A stretch of 64,000 nucleotides of DNA from JANQPC01 sp039208375 (lineage in GTDB: Bacteria; Pseudomonadota; Alphaproteobacteria; Rhodobacterales; Rhodobacteraceae), in the NCBI GenBank assembly GCA_039208375.1, contig JBCCRC010000001.1:62001-126000 (forward strand), read 5' to 3'. Positions within the stretch are counted from its first letter, which is position 1; every line of letters begins with the position of its first letter. The translations under genes and the position numbers were made by a program. The notes beneath the pieces are model-generated. The model was not told the origin of the DNA. It saw nothing but the letters and a program-made list of their open reading frames with translations, and did not search any database. Positions 25,781 to 32,946 of the stretch are shown piece after piece.

Positions 25781-26041
25781 GTGAGTGGCGGGGGCGGGAG
25801 CACGGATGTGATCGACCCCGATTTCCTTATCGTGCTGGGTGTTCTAGCGGCTATCGCAGCAGCTGGCTTCACGGTCTCGGCCTTTTCCTCGTCGAACATG
25901 ACGTTTCGTCCGGTGTTCGTTTGCAGCAGCCTTGCACTGGTGTTTGTATTTGCGGCGCTGCAGCTCAACCCCGATGGCTACGAGATGGCGGAAATCCCGC
26001 AGCTCTTCCTCGCCACCGCCCGCGGCGTTCTGAGCTTCTGA
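25781..26041 (+). CDS. Small predicted membrane protein after pyk
   Basis: This 86-aa frame begins with a GTG three bases after the pyk stop. It encodes two hydrophobic segments, FLIVLGVLAAIAAAGFTVSAF and PVFVCSSLALVFVFAALQL, joined by a short polar loop, and ends RGVLSF. I do not recognise a family. Tight spacing to pyk suggests co-transcription. It is probably a real small inner-membrane protein. Confidence 0.6.
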   Translation: MSGGGGSTDVIDPDFLIVLGVLAAIAAAGFTVSAFSSSNMTFRPVFVCSSLALVFVFAALQLNPDGYEMAEIPQLFLATARGVLSF

Positions 26042-26153
26042 CTTTTCCCTTGCCAGCGCCCGCGCGCGCCCATATACGACGCGCTCTCAACGCGCGTCCG
26101 GCCGGTGTGGCATGCCGAGTCGCGCTATGACCGCCCGAGACGAGGAGACGGAA

Positions 26154-26354
26154 ATGCCCAAAATGAAGACGAAATCGAGCGCTAAGAAGCGCTTCAAGGT
26201 TACGGCGACCGGCAAGGTCGTCTCTGCCCAGGCTGGTAAACGCCACGGCATGATCAAACGTTCCAACAAATTCATCCGCAACGCGCGGGGCACCACGACG
26301 CTGAGCGAGCCCGACGCAAAAATCGTCAAGGGCTTCATGCCCTACGACCGCTGA
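26154..26354 (+). CDS. rpmI: 50S ribosomal protein L35
   Basis: This 66-aa basic protein starts MPKMKTKSSAKKRFKVTATGKV, the standard L35 beginning, with GGAG seven bases before the ATG. It contains KRHGMIKRSNKFIRNARG. The frame extends 14 codons further up, but that is not part of L35. rplT follows 12 bases after the stop. infC, often just upstream in other bacteria, is absent here. Confidence 0.97.
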   Translation: MPKMKTKSSAKKRFKVTATGKVVSAQAGKRHGMIKRSNKFIRNARGTTTLSEPDAKIVKGFMPYDR

Positions 26355-26366
26355 GGAGGAACGGAT

Positions 26367-26729
26367 ATGTCGAGAGTTACCAGCGGTAAGGTCACCCACG
26401 CCCGCCACAAGAAGGTCATCAAGGCCGCCAAGGGCTACTATGGCCGTCGCAGCAACGCCTTCCGGACCGCCACCCAGGCGGTGGACAAGGCGAACCAATA
26501 TGCAACCCGCGATCGCAAGCAGCGCAAACGCAACTTCCGCGCGCTCTGGATCCAGCGGATCAACGCTGCGGTACGGGCCCATGACGAGGCCCTCACCTAT
26601 TCGCGTTTCATCAACGGGCTCACGCTCGCGGGCATCGAGGTGGATCGCAAGGTGCTTGCCGATCTCGCCGTGAACGAACCCGATGCGTTTACGGCCATCG
26701 TCGATAAGGCGAAGGCCGCGCTCGCGTAA
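26367..26729 (+). CDS. rplT: 50S ribosomal protein L20
   Basis: This 120-aa protein starts MSRVTSGKVTHARHKKVIKAAKGYYGRRSN and continues RDRKQRKRNFRALWIQRINAA, both diagnostic for L20. It binds 23S rRNA early in 50S assembly. AGGAGG lies just before the start (ctgaggaggaacggat). It forms an operon with rpmI. A strong hairpin follows before pheS. Confidence 0.97.
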   Translation: MSRVTSGKVTHARHKKVIKAAKGYYGRRSNAFRTATQAVDKANQYATRDRKQRKRNFRALWIQRINAAVRAHDEALTYSRFINGLTLAGIEVDRKVLADLAVNEPDAFTAIVDKAKAALA

Positions 26730-26772
26730 CACCCGGATCAACCGGGGCCCCATTCAAACGGGGGACAGTCAG

Positions 26773-26805
26773 GAAGCCGCGGACCTTGCGAGGTCTCGCG
26801 GCTTC
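26773..26805 (+). terminator. Hairpin between rplT and pheS
   Basis: GAAGCCGCG pairs with CGCGGCTTC and an inner GACCT with AGGTC, with one unpaired T and a 4-base loop, giving a 14-bp stem. A short CT-rich stretch follows rather than a clear U-run. It may end rpmI-rplT transcripts or act as an attenuator of pheS. Confidence 0.6.
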
Positions 26806-26817
26806 TTGTGCTTTCAG

Positions 26818-26837
26818 GCCCTGCTTTGTAGCAGGGC
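26818..26837 (+). promoter_or_regulatory. Second hairpin in the pheS leader
   Basis: GCCCTGC-TTTGTA-GCAGGGC is a perfect 7-bp stem 12 bases after the first hairpin and 24 bases before the pheS ATG. Two hairpins in a row in front of a tRNA-synthetase gene suggest leader control, but no Phe-rich leader peptide is visible. Confidence 0.4.
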
Positions 26838-26861
26838 GCAAACGATACCAAGGGGGTCCGG

Positions 26862-27935
26862 ATGGACGATCTGAGGACGAAATATCTTGAGGCGATCGCC
26901 GGCGCCAGTGATGAGGCGGCGATCGAGGATTTGCGCGTGCAGGCCGTTGGCAAAAAAGGCGAGATCAGCCTGAAGATGCGCGAGTTGGGCAAGATGACGC
27001 CGGAGGAACGGCAGGTCGCTGGCCCCGCGCTCAATGCGCTAAAAGATGAAATCAACGGGGCCCTGGCCGCCAAGAAGGCCGCGCTGGCCGATGCCGCGCT
27101 CGATGCCCGGCTGAAGGAGGAATGGCTTGATGTGACCCTGCCTTCCCGCCCCCGCGGGGCGGGCAGCGTGCATCCCGTTAGCCAGGTGACTGAAGAGGTC
27201 ACCGCGATCTTCGCCGATATGGGCTTTGCCGTGGCCGAGGGCCCGCAGATCGAAAGCGATTGGCACAATTTCGATGCGCTCAACATCCCCGATCACCACC
27301 CCGCACGCGGCGAGATGGATACGTTTTATATGCACCGGGCCGAGGGCGATAACCGCCCGCCCCATGTGCTGCGTACCCACACCTCACCAGTGCAGATCCG
27401 CGCGATGGAGCTGCGGGGCGCGCCGCTGCGCGTGATCTGCCCGGGCCGCGTTTATCGTTCGGACTACGATCAGACCCACACGCCGATGTTCCACCAGATC
27501 GAGGGGCTGGCGATTGATCGCGATATCTCCATGGCCAACCTCAAATGGTGCCTGGAGGAATTCGCCGCGGCCTTCTTCGAGGTCGATAAGATCGAGGTGC
27601 GAGTCCGCGCCTCGCATTTCCCCTTCACCGAACCCTCGGCGGAGATCGATTTCCGCTGCTCCTGGGAAGGCGGCCAACTCAAGCTCGGTGAGGGTGATGA
27701 CTGGCTGGAAGCCGGCGGCTCCGGCATGGTGCACCCCAAGGTGCTTGAAGCGGGCGATATCGATCCGGCCGAGTGGCAGGGCTTCGCCTTCGGCCTCGGC
27801 ATCGACCGGCTTGCGATGCTCAAATACGGCATCCCCGACCTGCGCGCCTTCTTCGAAAGCGATCTACGCTGGCTGAAGCATTACGGCTTCGTCGGGCTCG
27901 ACCAGCCGACGACGCATGGGGGGCTCTCGCGCTAG
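26862..27935 (+). CDS. pheS: Phenylalanine-tRNA ligase alpha subunit
   Basis: This 357-aa class II synthetase subunit has an N-terminal coiled coil (about 1-90) and a catalytic core. Motifs include PVSQVTEEVTAIFADMGF, GPQIESDWHNFDALNIPDHHPAR, RTHTSPVQIRAM and, near the end, GFAFGLGIDRLAMLKYG (motif 3). It charges tRNA-Phe as an alpha2beta2 complex with PheT. In this genome pheT does not follow directly: two other genes lie between. Hairpins in the leader may regulate it. Confidence 0.97.
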   Translation: MDDLRTKYLEAIAGASDEAAIEDLRVQAVGKKGEISLKMRELGKMTPEERQVAGPALNALKDEINGALAAKKAALADAALDARLKEEWLDVTLPSRPRGAGSVHPVSQVTEEVTAIFADMGFAVAEGPQIESDWHNFDALNIPDHHPARGEMDTFYMHRAEGDNRPPHVLRTHTSPVQIRAMELRGAPLRVICPGRVYRSDYDQTHTPMFHQIEGLAIDRDISMANLKWCLEEFAAAFFEVDKIEVRVRASHFPFTEPSAEIDFRCSWEGGQLKLGEGDDWLEAGGSGMVHPKVLEAGDIDPAEWQGFAFGLGIDRLAMLKYGIPDLRAFFESDLRWLKHYGFVGLDQPTTHGGLSR

Positions 27936-27939
27936 CGCA

Positions 27940-28455
27940 ATGAAATCCGCCCCCTCCCTCCAGGCCATGGTGGCCCTCATGGATCGCCATCTGATGCCCG
28001 ATGCGGATCATCTGAACCTCACGCCGGTGTGCCTGGCGGTGGAGGCCGATGTGGGCATCGCGAATATGGAGGCCGATGAGGCGCGCCAGATCATGGGCGA
28101 GATCGATGCGAAATCCTCCGCGCTCCTCGCCGTTCTGGCGATCATCCTCGCCACCTCGGCCTTCATATTCTCGCTCGATCAAAGCTGGCTGACGCTCGTT
28201 CTGATGTTCGGGCAGGTGGTGACCGTTTCGATCTCGATCCTGTTCCTGCTGCGCTGCTTGATCTACGAGCCCTCGCCCCGCCTGCGCCATGTATTTGAGA
28301 TGCGCGAGGTGGAAAGCGACCACGCGCTGCAGATCGAGGCGATCAAGCAGGTGCGTTATTTCAATCGCGTGATCATGCTGACGGTGATCACCTGCGTGCT
28401 GTTTTTCGCGATGTCGATGCTCGTGGGCATTAGCGCGATGGCGGGAGACGGCTGA
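27940..28455 (+). CDS. Unknown three-helix membrane protein between pheS and pheT
   Basis: This 171-aa protein starts MKSAPSLQAMVALMDRHLM, five bases after the pheS stop. Three hydrophobic segments are visible: SALLAVLAIILATSAFIFSL, LTLVLMFGQVVTVSISILFL and VIMLTVITCVLFFAMSMLVG near the C-terminus, with a polar 50-residue stretch between the last two. The pattern IDAKSSALLAVLAIILA before the first helix recalls the membrane effector proteins of Pycsar defence (PycTM/DUF5706), but there is no cyclase nearby. The function is not assigned. Confidence 0.7.
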   Translation: MKSAPSLQAMVALMDRHLMPDADHLNLTPVCLAVEADVGIANMEADEARQIMGEIDAKSSALLAVLAIILATSAFIFSLDQSWLTLVLMFGQVVTVSISILFLLRCLIYEPSPRLRHVFEMREVESDHALQIEAIKQVRYFNRVIMLTVITCVLFFAMSMLVGISAMAGDG

Positions 28456-28457
28456 TG

Positions 28458-28691
28458 CTACTTGCCCGGCGGGCGCAGAAAGCCCGTGGCCCCTGCCAGC
28501 GTGGCGCGCGCGAAGACTTGGCAGATCGCCGGATTTTCCTCGCGGTCCTTCCCTGTGGCGCACAGGCGGATGATGTCGGACAAAAAGTGCGGCTGTGCGG
28601 CGGGCAGGCCGGGCGTGGCCGCGGCGGGCAGGGCGACGGCGCTGAAACCGGCGGCCAAGACAGCCGAGCGCAGCGTACGGGAAGAACACAT
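28458..28691 (-). CDS. Small secreted protein on the opposite strand between pheS and pheT
   Basis: This 77-aa frame starts MCSSRTLRSAVLAAGFSAVALPAAATPG, which reads as a signal peptide. The mature part holds FLSDIIRLCATGKDREENP then AICQVFARATLAGATGFL; two Cys could form a disulfide. The helix-Cys-helix layout is loosely like Rap1a-type periplasmic proteins, but that is weak. It is convergent with the membrane-protein gene (gap of two bases). A longer upstream frame exists but includes no better start. Confidence 0.5.
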   Translation of the reverse strand: MCSSRTLRSAVLAAGFSAVALPAAATPGLPAAQPHFLSDIIRLCATGKDREENPAICQVFARATLAGATGFLRPPGK

Positions 28692-28846
28692 GACAAACAC
28701 CAAACTCGTAACTCGGCCCAGGCGATGCCACGGGCGGCGTGCTGCGGGCAACTTTGCCCCGCGCCCACACCTGATTTGCGAACAAACCGCCCTCATACCC
28801 GGCCATTGCCGCCGGGCGGGAGCCAATTGATCGGAGGCCAGCAACG

Positions 28847-31246
28847 ATGAAATTCACCCTCTCGTGGCTGAAAGACCATCTCGAAACCGAGGCCGATCTG
28901 GCCGATATCGGCGAAACGCTCACCGATCTGGGGCTGGAGGTGGAAGGTATCTTCAACCCCGCCGATCGGCTTGGCGCCTTCACCATCGGCAAGGTGATTT
29001 CTGCCGAAAAGCACCCCGATGCGGATCGCCTGAGCGTCTGCCAGGTGGCCACCGACCAGGGCGAGAAGCAGATCGTCTGCGGCGCGCCCAATGCGCGGGC
29101 GGGCATCACCGTCGTCGTCGCCCATCCCGGCACGTATATCCCGGGCATCGATACCACGATTCAGGTGGGCAAGATCCGCGGCGTGGAAAGCCACGGCATG
29201 ATGTGTTCGGAACGCGAGATGGAGCTTTCCGATGAACATGATGGGATCATCGAACTGCCCTCGGGCGAGGTTGGTGCGCGCTTCGTGGATTGGCTCGCTG
29301 CGAACGATCCCGCCAAGGCCGATCCGGTGATCGAAATCGCGATTACGCCCAACCGGCAGGATGCGCTGGGCGTGCACGGCATCGCGCGCGATCTTGCGGC
29401 GCGGGGGCTTGGGCGGCTGAAGCCGCTTGGCATCACGCCAGTGCCCGGCGTCTTCGACAGCCCCATCACCGTCACCATCGAAGAGTCCCTTAAGGCCGGC
29501 GGCTGCCCCCACTTCACCGGCCGGGTGATCCGCGGCGTGAAGAACGGCCCCTCACCGCAATGGTTGCAGGACCGGCTGAAGGCCATCGGGCTGCGCCCAA
29601 TCTCAGCCCTCGTCGATATCACGAACTTCTTCACCTACGATCAGAACCGCCCGCTGCACGTGTTCGACGCCGATATTGTGCAGGGCAATCTGAGCGTGCA
29701 CCCAGCCAAGGGTGACGAGACGATCCTCGCGCTTGATGAGAAGGAGTATGCGCTTGAGCCGGGGATGATGGTGATCTCGGATGACGCGGCGCCCGAAAGC
29801 ATTGCGGGCATCATGGGCGGGGCGCACTCGGGCTGCACGGAGGATACGGTCAACGTGTTCCTCGAAAGCGCATATTGGGATCCAGTGAGGATTGCGCGCA
29901 CTGGACGCGCGCTGAAGATCAATTCTGATGCGCGCTACCGGTTCGAGCGGGGCGTGGACCCAGCGCATACGCTGCCGGGGCTGGAAGCCGCCACCCGGAT
30001 GATCCTTGATCTCTGCGGCGGTGAGCCTTCGGAGGTGGTGCAGGATGGCGCGCCCGTGGATTTGGCTCGCGCCTACCGGCTCGATACCGATCATGTGCAA
30101 TCGCTCGTCGGAATGACCATCCCCGCCGATGAACAGCGTCGCACGCTTGAGAGCTTGGGCTTCACACTGTCGGGCGACATGGCAAGCCCGCCCACCTGGC
30201 GTCATGACATTCTCGGCGAGGCGGATCTCGTTGAAGAAGTCGCGCGCATCGCTTCACTCACGAAGCTCCGGGCAAAGCCGATGCCGCGTATGTCTAGCGG
30301 TGTGTCGCGCCCTGTGCTGACGCCCCTCCAGCGCCGCGAACAGATCGCACGGCGCACTGCCGCGGGCCTGGGTTACAACGAATGCGTGACCTATAGCTTC
30401 ATCGATGCCCGCGCCGCAGCGCTCTTTTCGGGTGGAACGGATGAGACGCGGCTGGAAAACCCGATCTCATCGGAGATGAGCCATATGCGGCCCGCCGTTC
30501 TGCCCGGCCTTCTGCAGGCTGCGGCGAAGAACCAGGCCCGCGGCTTCATGGATCTCGCGCTCTTCGAAGTTGGGCCCGCCTTCCATGGTGGTGAGCCCGA
30601 AGAGCAGCACATGCAGCTTTGCGGCCTACTCGTTGGGCGGACGGCGCCCAAGGATGTGCACGGCGCATCTCGGCCCGTGGATCTCTACGATGCCAAGGCC
30701 GATGCCGAGGCGATCCTCGCCGCCATCGGCGCGCCCTCAAAGGCGCAGATCCTGCGCGGCGCGCCCGATTGGTGGCATCCGGGCCGCCACGGTAGGATCT
30801 GCCTCGGGCCCAAGAAGGTGCTTGCCGTCTTCGGCGAGGTGCATCCCAGGGTGCTGGCGGCGATGGATGTGAAAGGCCCCGCCGTGGGCTTCACGATCTG
30901 GCCCGAAGAAATCCCCGCCGCCCGCAACACCAGCGCCACGCGCCCCGCCTTGCATCTCAACGATCTGCAGGCGGTGGAACGCGATTATGCCTTCGTCGTC
31001 GATGCCGATGTGGAGGCGATCAACGTGGCCAATGCCGCCGCCGGGGCCGACAAGTCGCTGATCGAAACCGTGCGTGTGTTTGATGAATTCGTGGGTGGCG
31101 CGCTGGGCGAGGGCAAGAAATCCCTCGCGATCGCAGTGCGGCTGCAGCCCACCGAGAAAACCCTCAGCGAAGGGGATATCGAGGCGGTATCGGCCAAAAT
31201 CGTGGAAAAGGTCAGAAAATCCACCGGCGGTGTGCTTCGCGGCTAG
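28847..31246 (+). CDS. pheT: Phenylalanine-tRNA ligase beta subunit
   Basis: This 799-aa subunit starts MKFTLSWLKDHLETEADLADIGETL. It shows the OB-fold tRNA-binding domain near the N-terminus (KVISAEKHPDADRLSVCQV), the B3/B4 editing domain (ITNFFTYDQNRPLHVFDAD), B5 and the inactive catalytic-like core, and the C-terminal anticodon-binding FDX domain ending EKVRKSTGGVLRG. It partners with PheS. Two unrelated genes separate it from pheS, so it probably has its own promoter in the 28692-28846 interval, which otherwise holds nothing recognisable. Confidence 0.97.
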   Translation: MKFTLSWLKDHLETEADLADIGETLTDLGLEVEGIFNPADRLGAFTIGKVISAEKHPDADRLSVCQVATDQGEKQIVCGAPNARAGITVVVAHPGTYIPGIDTTIQVGKIRGVESHGMMCSEREMELSDEHDGIIELPSGEVGARFVDWLAANDPAKADPVIEIAITPNRQDALGVHGIARDLAARGLGRLKPLGITPVPGVFDSPITVTIEESLKAGGCPHFTGRVIRGVKNGPSPQWLQDRLKAIGLRPISALVDITNFFTYDQNRPLHVFDADIVQGNLSVHPAKGDETILALDEKEYALEPGMMVISDDAAPESIAGIMGGAHSGCTEDTVNVFLESAYWDPVRIARTGRALKINSDARYRFERGVDPAHTLPGLEAATRMILDLCGGEPSEVVQDGAPVDLARAYRLDTDHVQSLVGMTIPADEQRRTLESLGFTLSGDMASPPTWRHDILGEADLVEEVARIASLTKLRAKPMPRMSSGVSRPVLTPLQRREQIARRTAAGLGYNECVTYSFIDARAAALFSGGTDETRLENPISSEMSHMRPAVLPGLLQAAAKNQARGFMDLALFEVGPAFHGGEPEEQHMQLCGLLVGRTAPKDVHGASRPVDLYDAKADAEAILAAIGAPSKAQILRGAPDWWHPGRHGRICLGPKKVLAVFGEVHPRVLAAMDVKGPAVGFTIWPEEIPAARNTSATRPALHLNDLQAVERDYAFVVDADVEAINVANAAAGADKSLIETVRVFDEFVGGALGEGKKSLAIAVRLQPTEKTLSEGDIEAVSAKIVEKVRKSTGGVLRG

Positions 31247-31249
31247 TGC

Positions 31250-31272
31250 CTTGATCCGAATCGGGCAAGGCG
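31250..31272 (+). terminator. Imperfect hairpin after pheT
   Basis: CCTTG and CAAGG, with an inner TCCG/CGGG partial pairing, can fold right after the pheT stop. There is no U-run. The rest of the 160-base gap to the next gene holds one further GC-rich hairpin and no gene. Confidence 0.3.
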
Positions 31273-31358
31273 ATAGGCGAGCCACCTTGCAATCTCGGAG
31301 CGGGCAGATGCGCCTGATGAAATATCCATGGTTGCGGCAGCCTAAGCCGCACTGATTG

Positions 31359-31381
31359 CCCGCGGCGTCGGTCCGCGGGCG
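31359..31381 (+). terminator. Strong GC-rich hairpin before the frameshifted gene
   Basis: GCCCGCGG-N7-CCGCGGGC is a perfect 8-bp stem in the gap downstream of pheT, 25 bases before the next start codon. It may be the true terminator of pheT or a leader structure of the next gene. Confidence 0.4.
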
Positions 31382-31406
31382 GTTCCTTACCCCGTGGATT
31401 GATCCG

Positions 31407-32386
31407 ATGACGCCCGAAGACATTTCCCTTTTCCGGCAGGTGCTGCCGGAGACGATGCCATTCTACCACTACCCCGATCGCCACAGCGCGTGGCTCCTCG
31501 CGCGGCGATGCCGGGCGATTGCCCCGTGCGCACCTTGCGGCAAAGCCGGGTGGCGCGCTTTCTCGATCGCCGGCTGCTGCGGCCTGCCGTGGCGGGATGC
31601 GGCGGCACCCTGCGCCAGCGCGATGTTATCGCCCTCGCCCATGCGGGCCGCGCGGTGCAGATGGCGGGGCTTTCCGCCGGCGCGATGGCCGCGCTTGAAA
31701 CCGCCTTTTCCGGCGTCTGGCGTGACCATGAGCTGAGCTTCACCAGTTGGGGCACCGGGCCGAACTGGGCCTGGCATCAGATTAGCCGCCCGGGCGGGAA
31801 CCTCGTGATGCAGCTTGGCTTCCCGTCCGAACACGCGGCGATTCTGGGCCGCCACTTCCGCGCGCCCGTGCGCAAGACCTTCGAGGTGCCAAGCCACCCG
31901 ATCCGGGAACAGGGGCGCCCGACCCTGGCCTGGGTGCGGCTTGATATCGATCTCGCCTCAGGTGTGGCCCTGATCGAAGAGGTGCAAAGCGACTGGCTGC
32001 GCGAAGTGCGCTGGCAGGCGGAGCACCTGCGCGAACGGGATCCGCAATCGCGGCAGCTCAAAACGCTGGAAGGCTACGAAGCCGGGCTTCGCGCGGCCTA
32101 CGCCAAGGGCTGGGCCGAGGTGGCGCTGCTTGCAGCGCTTTGCCTGCTCGTCAATGAGTTCGCCGTGCGCGATATCTGGATGCACCAGCCCGGCCCCGGC
32201 GCGGTTCTGAAGCATATCCATAGCACCCATCCGCCCCGATCGCTCTACAGCGATCTGCCGAAATCCTTCGGCTTCCGGCCCAAGCGCGATGCGCCCGCCT
32301 TCCTCCAGCGCCCCCGCCGCAAGGCGCTCAAGGCGTTGCGCGGGCGGGGCGGGCCGCTGTTCTGGCGCCTCGATCTGCGGAGCTAA
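31407..32386 (+). pseudogene. Conserved-hypothetical-like gene with an apparent -1 frameshift
   Basis: Codons from the ATG at 31407 read MTPEDISLFRQVLPETMP and on to HSAWLLA, a convincing protein start. Near 31500-31508 the sensible reading moves to the frame of 31490-32386 (MPGDCPVRTLRQSRVARFL and onward, about 290 residues). That frame holds motifs such as FTSWGTGPNWAWHQISRPGG, RPTLAWVRLDID and IEEVQSDWLREVRW. A single missing base would join the two parts into one protein of about 325 residues. It may be a real mutation, a sequencing error, or the gene may start at GTG 31490. The function is unknown. Confidence 0.5.
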
Positions 32387-32446
32387 GCCTGTATCTTCAG
32401 CGGGCCTGTGCTAGGTCGCGGAAGACCGCAGGATATGGAGCGCGAT

Positions 32447-32896
32447 ATGACCCTTTCAGTTTACCTCTCCGGTGAAATCCACACCGATTGGCGCGAACAG
32501 ATCATCGAAGGGGCCGCGGGGCTCGATGTGGCGTTTGCCAGCCCGGTGACGGATCACGCGGCCTCCGATGATTGCGGTGTGGCGATCCTGGGGGCGGAAC
32601 AGAACAAGTATTGGCACGATCACAAGGGCGCCATGGTCAACGCGATCCGCACGCGCAAGGGGCTGGAAGAGGCCGATATCGTGGTTGTCCGCTTTGGCGA
32701 CAAGTATAAGCAATGGAACGCGGCCTTCGATGCGGGCTATGCCGCGGCGCTGGGCAAATCGATCATCGTGCTGAACCCGCCGGAGCATCAGCATGCGCTC
32801 AAGGAGGTGCATGCCGCCGCCCTCGCCGTGGCCGAAGAGCCGCGGCAGGTGGTGGAAATCCTGCGCTATGTGCTGACGGGCGCGCTGCCCGGCTGA
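32447..32896 (+). CDS. YtoQ family protein
   Basis: This 149-aa protein starts MTLSVYLSGEIHTDWREQI; GGAG lies six bases before this ATG, which favours it over an in-frame ATG four codons earlier. Signatures are FASPVTDHAASDDCGVAILG, KYWHDHKGAMVNAIRTRKG, DIVVVRFGDKYKQWNAAFDAGYAAALGK. YtoQ proteins resemble nucleoside 2-deoxyribosyltransferases in fold, but their substrate is unknown. The next gene follows after 50 bases and a small hairpin. Confidence 0.85.
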   Translation: MTLSVYLSGEIHTDWREQIIEGAAGLDVAFASPVTDHAASDDCGVAILGAEQNKYWHDHKGAMVNAIRTRKGLEEADIVVVRFGDKYKQWNAAFDAGYAAALGKSIIVLNPPEHQHALKEVHAAALAVAEEPRQVVEILRYVLTGALPG

Positions 32897-32900
32897 CGCG

Positions 32901-32929
32901 GCGTTCCCCCGTGACATCGGGGGGCACGC
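32901..32929 (+). terminator. Hairpin between ytoQ-like gene and dienoyl-CoA reductase gene
   Basis: CCCCC pairs with GGGGG across an 8-base loop, extended by GCGT/ACGC past small mismatches. There is no U-run, so it may be only a pause or processing site. Confidence 0.3.
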
Positions 32930-32946
32930 CGGGGCAGGCTTTCGCC

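Noticed and set aside
26730..26861. pheM-like attenuator peptide before pheS
   Set aside because: No start codon followed by a Phe-rich frame is present in this interval.
27940..28455. Pycsar-type defence effector
   Set aside because: The likeness is limited to a helix pattern, there is no cyclase gene, and the neighbours are tRNA-synthetase genes.
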